64,000 nucleotides of DNA, from NCBI RefSeq assembly GCF_023156195.1, contig NZ_JAKUKA010000001.1, forward strand, positions 1,984,001 through 2,048,000, given 5' to 3'. This DNA comes from Chitinophaga sedimenti (lineage in GTDB: Bacteria > Bacteroidota > Bacteroidia > Chitinophagales > Chitinophagaceae). Positions 58,593 to 64,000 of this stretch are shown piece by piece (position 1 is the first letter of the stretch; every line of letters begins with the position of its first letter). The notes under the pieces were generated by a model, which saw only the letters and a program-made list of their open reading frames with translations, did no database searches and was not told the DNA's origin. The translations under genes and the position numbers were made by a program.

Positions 58593-59863
58593 ATGACACA
58601 CTCCAGAAGACAATTCCTGTCTACAGCCTCGGTGCTGATGGCGGGAGCTGCTCTCCCCTCCGGCCTTCGCGGCATGCATCGCCTCGGGGCCGCAGATCAG
58701 CTGAATATAGGCGCTATCGGTATAAACGGTATGGGCTGGTCCGATCTTAGTTCCATTTTAAAAGTGCCAGGAGTAAACTGCTTAGGCATCTGTGACGTGG
58801 ATAAGTCTGTCATCGACAAACGCCTTGGCGAACTCGATAAAAAAGGCCAGAAACCAACTGTGTACAATGACTACCGCAAGCTGCTGGAAAACAAAGATAT
58901 TGACGCGGTGATCATCGGTACGCCGGACCATTGGCATTGCCTGCAGATGACCGATGCCGTAGCCGCCGGCAAACATGTATACGTAGAGAAGCCTATCGGC
59001 AACTCCATCGCGGAATGTAACGTGATGGTAGCGGCGCAGGAACGCAGCGGGAAGGCCGTACAGGTGGGCCAGTGGCAACGCAGCCAGAAACACTTTAACG
59101 ACGCCATCGCTTTCGTTCACAGCGGCAAACTGGGACAGGTAAGGTTGGTGAAAGTTTGGGCATACATGGGCTGGATGAAACCGGTACCCGTACAACCGGA
59201 CGGCACGCCGCCCGCTGGCGTGGACTACGCGCAGTGGCTGGGGCCGGCAGAGAAAAGGCCGTTTAACCCGAACCGCTTTCATTTTAACTTCCGCTGGTTC
59301 TGGGATTACGCGGGCGGACTGATGACCGACTGGGGCGTACACCTTATCGACTATGCGCTGTATGGCATGAAAGCGAAGTATCCGAAGTCTATCATGGCTT
59401 CCGGCGGTAAGTTCGCTTACAAGGACGATGCGGCCGAAACACCCGATACGCTGACCACTGTATACGAATTCGACGGTTTTAACATGCTGTGGGAGCACGC
59501 AACGGGAATTGATAATGGCCCGTATGGCAGAACGCATGGTATTGCCTTTATCGGCAACAACGGCACACTGGTGCTGGATCGTGGTGGTTGGGAGGTAATT
59601 CCCGAAAAGGGAAAAATGGAGGCCGTACCGTATAACAAATCCGTGGATAATGGGCTGGACCTGCATACCGCCAACTTTGTAGACGTGATCAAATCCGGTC
59701 GCCTGGCGGATCTGAAAACACCGATACAGACTGGCAGGTTAGTTGCGGTAAATGCGCAAATGGGCAATATTGCGTACAAAACAGGAAAAAAGTATATTGG
59801 GACGCTCAAAAGGAGCAATTTACCGATAAGGACGCCAATAAGTACGGCGGCCGGTTATCATAA
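58593..59863 (+). CDS. Gfo/Idh/MocA family oxidoreductase with Tat signal
   Basis: Repaired length 423. The twin-arginine signal SRRQFLSTASVLMAGAALPSG sends it to the periplasm with NAD(P) bound. The Rossmann fold follows (IGAIGINGMGWSDL, DAVIIGTPDHWHCLQMTDAVAAGKHVYVEKPIGNS), including the catalytic Lys of EKP. The C-terminal domain has GGLMTDWGVHLIDYALYG with the His used in substrate oxidation. One missing A in the run 59786-59791 restores the end VYWDAQKEQFTDKDANKYGGRLS. It probably oxidises a sugar at C3; the DUF1080 gene follows 47 bases downstream. Confidence 0.88.
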
Positions 59864-59910
59864 CGGTTATAAACTTCCAAAAATTTAACTTTTAAATAGA
59901 TTACCACATC

Positions 59911-60647
59911 ATGCAGAAAAAATTTTTGCTGGGCGCCGCACTTGCCTTGTTTTGTACAGCGGCCTTCGCACAAGAAAACAAAGCGAAAATGAAACCAGAG
60001 GACACTGAAGTATGGTCTCCCGTGCCGAGAAAGGTTACGCCGGGCACAAATAACAGCGCGCCTTCCGACGCGATCGTGTTGTTCGACGGTAAAAACCGGA
60101 TGCCTGGACCAACGATAAAGGCGACAAAGCTCACTGGACTGTTGCCGATGGCGCGATGACCGTAACAAAAGGCGGCGGCATTAAAACCAAACAGCAATTC
60201 GGCAACTTCCAGCTGCATATCGAATGGCGCACGCCCTCTAAAGTAGTGGGTGAAGGCCAGGGCCGGGGCAACTCCGGCATCTTTATGCAGGAAACCTACG
60301 AACTGCAGGTACTGGACAGCTATGAGAGCAAAACCTACTCTAACGGCCAGGCCGGTTCATTTTATAAACAACGCATTCCGCTGGTAAACCCAACAAAAGG
60401 TCTGGTGAATGGCAGACCTACGATGTGATCTGGACAGCGCCTGTGTTTAACGCAGACGGCATCTGGTCAGCAAAGCGCGTGCGACAGTATTACTGAACGG
60501 CGTGCTGGTACAGAACAACGTAGAGCTGGACGGCCCTACCGAGTACATTGGTATTCCTAAGTACGTGGCACATGGCAAAAAGGCATTGCGTTGCAGGACC
60601 ACGGCAACCCCGTGAGCTTCAGGAACATCTGGATCAGGGAACTGTAA
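59911..60647 (+). CDS. DUF1080 family 3-keto-disaccharide hydrolase-like protein
   Basis: Repaired length 246. A signal peptide ([12 protein letters not shown]) is followed by the concanavalin-like fold: [64 protein letters not shown], and the end [14 protein letters not shown]. Four missing bases were needed: G at 60098-60099 (CCGG), C at 60402, C at 60460, T at 60591-60592, the highest density in the window. The family cleaves 3-keto-glycosides made by Gfo/Idh enzymes, so it fits the gene before it. A terminator follows at once. Confidence 0.85.
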
Positions 60648-60664
60648 GGATATTTTTTTCAGGA

Positions 60665-60692
60665 AGAGCGCCATTACCGGCGCTCTCTTTTT
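60665..60692. terminator. Bidirectional rho-independent terminator
   Basis: Stem AGAGCGCC / GGCGCTCT, loop ATTACC, then CTTTTTA. It separates the DUF1080 gene from the convergent S41 peptidase gene. Confidence 0.8.
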
Positions 60693-60693
60693 A

Positions 60694-62291
60694 TTACTTC
60701 AGCGCTGCTATCGCCGCCTGTAACTCCGTATCCACCCCGTTTCGCAGGTCCTTCACTGTGGGCGCCACTACCTTATCCGGCAGAATACCCACACCGACAA
60801 ACTCCGAACCATCCCCCAGCATATCACGTTTGGTACAAATGCGCGCCGAACCGTTTCCCGGCAGCTTAATGAACAATGGTTGCCCGGAGCTGCCACCGGT
60901 GGCTTCTCCTATCACCAATCCCCGCTTCATCGTTTTAAACGCAGCCGCGAAATCTTCCGCCGCGGAAAAAGTACGGGCACTGGTGAGTACGATCACCTGT
61001 CCCCCATAAGGCTTATCCGTATCGGGGCCCAGCGTACTGCGATTTATGCTCACCGGCTGCGGGCGGCCCCAGGCACGGTAAGTGGGTTTATAATCGCGGG
61101 TGTACGAAGTGTGGACGAGCATCGGCTCCTTCATTAAATACCGAAGAATAGCCCAGCCCACACCGGAATTGCCACCGCCATTATTACGCACGTCAAAAAT
61201 GATCGCCTTCGCTTTAGATATTTCCGCATAGCCCGCTGCGAATGCTTTGGCGCAGGAATCGTTGCCAAATGTGTTCAGTGCCACGTACGCAATATTACCC
61301 GGCAGCAGGCGATATTCAAACGGCGGCACCTGCAACCTGGCACTGCGTATCGCGGGCTTTACACGATGAATGGTATGGGCTTTAACACCCCCTTTGCATC
61401 GCGCAGTTCCAGTTGAATGGGTGTATCTATATCACCTCCCAGCAGCGCATAATCATAACCCCGCGTGATCCTGTCCTGCTGCGTAGACGCGCTCTGGTAC
61501 GGAATGACATCACGCATAGCATACTCCTTTACCGCCATGCCATTTACCTTCAGCACCTCCTGCCCTACGGCAATTCCCTGTCGTCTCAGCAACGAATCAT
61601 ACACGCCTACAACGACTACTTTATCTTCTACCAATCTTGTACGCACTAACGGCCTCGCATAACGGGCTTCCGTTAGCTCCGCGGGAAAATAAACATTGGT
61701 GTGCCCATCTTTCAGCTTTGCGCCAAATTCTTCCAGCAGCAGGTAATAGGCGTAGGTAGACGGGGCGGCCTTCACTTTCGGCAGCCAGGTAAGGTACAGC
61801 GAGTCCAGGTTCAGCGAAGGTACCAGGTCAAAATTGACGAAATTATACTTCACCTCCGACCATAGTTTGGACAGGCCGGCTACCTTCTCCTCTTCGCTGA
61901 GTGCGGGGCGGTAAGGCGTTTCCAGCTGGCCTGTTTCCCAGAATGTTTTCCTGTCAAAAAAGCGTGCTGACGATTTACCGCCACTGGCATTGTTCTTCGC
62001 CATCTTCATCATCTCCTGCCAGCGGGGATCGCTGTGCAGCGACAGCAAATCTTCATCCTTCTCCATGCTCTGCCAGTTATCATAACCATCTTCCAGCTCA
62101 CGTTGCAGGAAATTAAACGCCAGCTGCGGTTTGCCGGCTAATGCGAAATAACAGGCAGTATTGTAAAGCGAGACTTCAAGCTGTCCGCCCTCCATTTTCG
62201 AGAGCAGGGATTGCGCGGGATCGGCTTGTTGGGCAGTCGCGCCGGCGGTGAACAGTACAATGACGAGGATTAAAACGGGTGCTAACTTCAT
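60694..62291 (-). CDS. S41 family peptidase (C-terminal processing protease type), secreted
   Basis: Repaired length 532. The signal peptide ends TAGATAQQ. An N-terminal helical domain (YNTACYFALAGKPQLAFNFLQREL) and a PDZ-like region (GIAVGQEVLKVNGMAVKEYAM) precede the S41 catalytic part (YVALNTFGNDS, AIIFDVRNNGGGNSGVG, LTSARTFSAAEDFAAAFK with the nucleophile Ser, GEATGGSSGQPLF). One missing G in the run (plus-strand C 61388-61392) restores AKGGVKAHTIHRVKPAIRSARL. The substrate is unknown; the family cleaves C-terminal regions of periplasmic proteins. Confidence 0.85.
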
Positions 62292-62325
62292 GATAAAACG
62301 ATTTCAATATAAAGACGCCGTTAGC

Positions 62326-62349
62326 ACAAAAAAGTTGCAGGCGCTGCAA
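62326..62349 (-). terminator. Short terminator-like hairpin after the MFS gene
   Basis: On the minus strand TTGCAG / CTGCAA with loop CGC, followed by C and six T. Short stem, so weak. Confidence 0.45.
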
Positions 62350-62363
62350 AATCTACCCCCGGG

Positions 62364-63536
62364 TTATATCGCGGCGGGTTTGGTCCCCGGGTAGATGGTG
62401 AACACATTAATGATCGCGGCAGCAGACAACAACACCATCAGCGAGGTAGCCCAGGGCCAGCCGCCAAACTGGTAGGCCTGAATCGCCAGGAAGGAACCCA
62501 GCGCGCCGCCGATGAAATAACTGGTCATATATACCGTATTAATGCGGCTGTTAGCCGTATGGTCCAGCGAATAGATGATCGCGATATTGGTTACCTGTGT
62601 GGCCTGCGCGCCCACATCCAGCAGTATCACGGTTACCCATACCGCAGCGGCCATGCCCGGCGATACTTTCAGTATGATCATGCTGACTAACGTTAAACCG
62701 GTAGAAAAAAGCAACGAACGATGTGGCGTGCCTTTATCCGCCAGCTTACCAAACACCGGTGCGATCAGCGCCCCCGCTGCGGCCAGCAAACCAAACAGCC
62801 CTATCTGCGATGTAGAATAGTGAAATGGTGCGGCGCTTAAATAAAACGTCAGCGTTACCCAGAAAGCGCTGAGCGTCCCAAAAGCCAGCATACCGGTAAA
62901 CGCCGTCCTCCGCAGCATTGGAAACCGGCGGAATTGCGCCACGGTGGATTTCAATAAGCCGATGTACGTGCCGTTAAAACGTTCCGTCGATGACGGGAAA
63001 TCCGCCTGCATCAGTAACGTCGTTACGAGCACCATAGCCGCCGAAAGCAGATACACGTACTGCCAGCCAAGCCAGTTGGTTATAAAGCCGCTGAATACCC
63101 GCGCCACAAGTATCCCTACCAGCAAACCGGTAAATATCTGCCCCACTATCTTTCCCCGGTTCTCTTTCACCAGGCTGGCCGCCATTGGCAATATCACCTG
63201 GGCCACTACCGAGAACACCCCGATGAGCAAACTGCCCGCGAAAATCGTGTATAAATTGGGCGCAAATGCCATGAGGAGCAGGGAAGCAATGAGTCCGGCC
63301 TGCAGATACAACACCAGCCGTTTGCGCTCTATCATATCTCCTACCGGTGTAAGAAAGAAAAGGCCGATGCCGTAACCAATCTGCGAGAGCACGGCGATAC
63401 TGCCCGCTTTTTCGGCCGTAATGCCAAAGTGACCGCCGATGGCGCCCAGGATAGGCTGACTGTAATACACGTTGGCCACCGCGATACCGGAGGTTGCCGC
63501 CATAATGAGTACCTGTGTGCGTGTGAGTGTTTTCAT
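62364..63536 (-). CDS. Major facilitator superfamily transporter
   Basis: 390 residues, intact, from MKTLTRTQVLIM; a longer frame exists but begins with a soluble stretch. Twelve membrane segments are visible. The MFS loop motif is GDMIERKRLVL between helices 2 and 3, and SLLIGVFSVVAQVILPMAASLV lies in the middle. The sequence pattern (ANVYYSQPILGAIGGHFG) matches the YnfM/araJ-like branch of small-molecule exporters. The Crp/Fnr gene immediately upstream on the same strand may regulate it. Confidence 0.85.
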   Translation of the reverse strand: MKTLTRTQVLIMAATSGIAVANVYYSQPILGAIGGHFGITAEKAGSIAVLSQIGYGIGLFFLTPVGDMIERKRLVLYLQAGLIASLLLMAFAPNLYTIFAGSLLIGVFSVVAQVILPMAASLVKENRGKIVGQIFTGLLVGILVARVFSGFITNWLGWQYVYLLSAAMVLVTTLLMQADFPSSTERFNGTYIGLLKSTVAQFRRFPMLRRTAFTGMLAFGTLSAFWVTLTFYLSAAPFHYSTSQIGLFGLLAAAGALIAPVFGKLADKGTPHRSLLFSTGLTLVSMIILKVSPGMAAAVWVTVILLDVGAQATQVTNIAIIYSLDHTANSRINTVYMTSYFIGGALGSFLAIQAYQFGGWPWATSLMVLLSAAAIINVFTIYPGTKPAAI

Positions 63537-63646
63537 TGTGCTGATATTTTCATTTTTACAACACAAAGTTGGCGCATAAAGCCCCTTCCTTCCAATGAAC
63601 TGGTTTAGGAAATCTTCTTGAACTGGATTAACTTGTCGGGGGCCTG

Positions 63647-64000
63647 TTAAGATTTCAGGCGTTTATGGCGGAGTTTAGACAAGTACTCGGTAGTCATGCC
63701 CAGGTACGAAGCCAGTGCATATTGCGGTACTTTAGCCGCCACGTCGGGATAACGCTCCAGGAACATCTCATAACGCTGTTCCGCGGTTTTGGTGAGGTTG
63801 GTAATAACACGGCGCGCCATATGGGCCGCCGTCGTTTCCGCCAGGATGCGGAAATAGGTTTCATAAGCGTGACATTGCTGTTTTAAACGTTGCTCTGTCT
63901 CGTAGTCAATTTGCAGTACGATACTGTCTTCCAGCGCCATAATAAACATGGAAGCCGGTTGCTGGTAGATGTAACTATTGTAATCCGTAATCCACCAGTC
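63647..64000 (-). CDS. Crp/Fnr family transcriptional regulator, N-terminus beyond window
   Basis: The last 118 residues are present: DWWITDYNSYIYQQPASMFIMALEDSIVLQIDYE (end of the cNMP-binding-like domain) and a C-terminal helix-turn-helix, PQYALASYLGMTTEYLSKLRHKRL. It is a short Bacteroidota Crp type like the one at 23099. It lies upstream of the MFS exporter gene in the same orientation with a 110-base gap, a common efflux control arrangement. Confidence 0.85.
   Translation of the reverse strand, partial: DWWITDYNSYIYQQPASMFIMALEDSIVLQIDYETEQRLKQQCHAYETYFRILAETTAAHMARRVITNLTKTAEQRYEMFLERYPDVAAKVPQYALASYLGMTTEYLSKLRHKRLKS

Overview
The window looks like a chromosomal segment of a member of the Bacteroidota, most likely Chitinophagaceae (Chitinophaga-like). 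The reasons are about 50 % GC, a SusC/SusD pair with its own ECF sigma factor and FecR anti-sigma, a giant adhesin ending in a gliding-motility/T9SS C-terminal domain next to a PorP/SprF gene, DUF2723, DUF4843 and PKD-like lipoprotein families, and repeated TAnnTTTG -7 promoter elements in place of Shine-Dalgarno leaders. No rRNA, CRISPR array, prophage or transposase gene was seen. There is one tRNA gene (tRNA-Lys UUU).

The most pervasive property is a heavy load of single-base indels. I had to correct about 50 of them, spread over 28 genes, to recover full-length proteins. Most are one missing base in a short homopolymer, and about eleven restore a CCGGG. Essential-type genes are hit as often as accessory ones and the protein sequence on each side is intact. 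I therefore read this as unpolished long-read sequence, not gene decay. Coordinates below span the whole repaired gene, and indel positions are given in each entry.

Layout. 1-4653: metallopeptidase fragment, a HAD-like protein with altered catalytic residues, then a two-component system followed by a TetX-like flavin monooxygenase. 4692-13426 (minus): hemolysin III protein, pectinesterase, PorP/SprF and a 1952-residue adhesin. 13523-19718: an FtsX-type ABC permease with a candidate sigma-54 promoter, a Crp/Fnr regulator divergent from two tandem methyltransferases and a DUF1275 membrane protein, and an unrecognised protein. 20058-23664: AraC regulator divergent from a second flavin monooxygenase, then an SDR oxidoreductase and a second Crp/Fnr regulator that share a 16-bp palindromic operator. 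23857-33449: a molybdenum hydroxylase (PaoABC-type aldehyde oxidoreductase) operon, then a terminator, then a maturation operon: cysteine desulfurase, an XdhC-MocA fusion, MoaA, MoeA and a TSUP permease. 33527-41216: CinA-like protein, LysR regulator, tRNA-Lys, SAM hydroxide adenosyltransferase, a small ABM protein, DUF2723 membrane protein and a tail-fibre-like protein. 41269-53538 (minus): sugar isomerase, then the locus sigma - FecR - SusC - SusD - DUF4843 - PKD-like - two TlpA-type thioredoxin proteins. 53676-57621: VWA protein plus AAA ATPase pair, an 88-bp inverted-repeat element, and a third thioredoxin protein. 57670-64000: lipoprotein, Gfo/Idh oxidoreductase with a DUF1080 hydrolase, S41 peptidase, MFS transporter and a third Crp/Fnr regulator cut by the window edge.

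Functionally, the best-defined module is the aldehyde oxidoreductase and its cofactor factory. Its XdhC-MocA fusion would couple attachment of CMP to molybdopterin with delivery of the cofactor to the enzyme. Several regulators sit beside clear operator-like palindromes, which makes the window rich in testable regulatory circuits.
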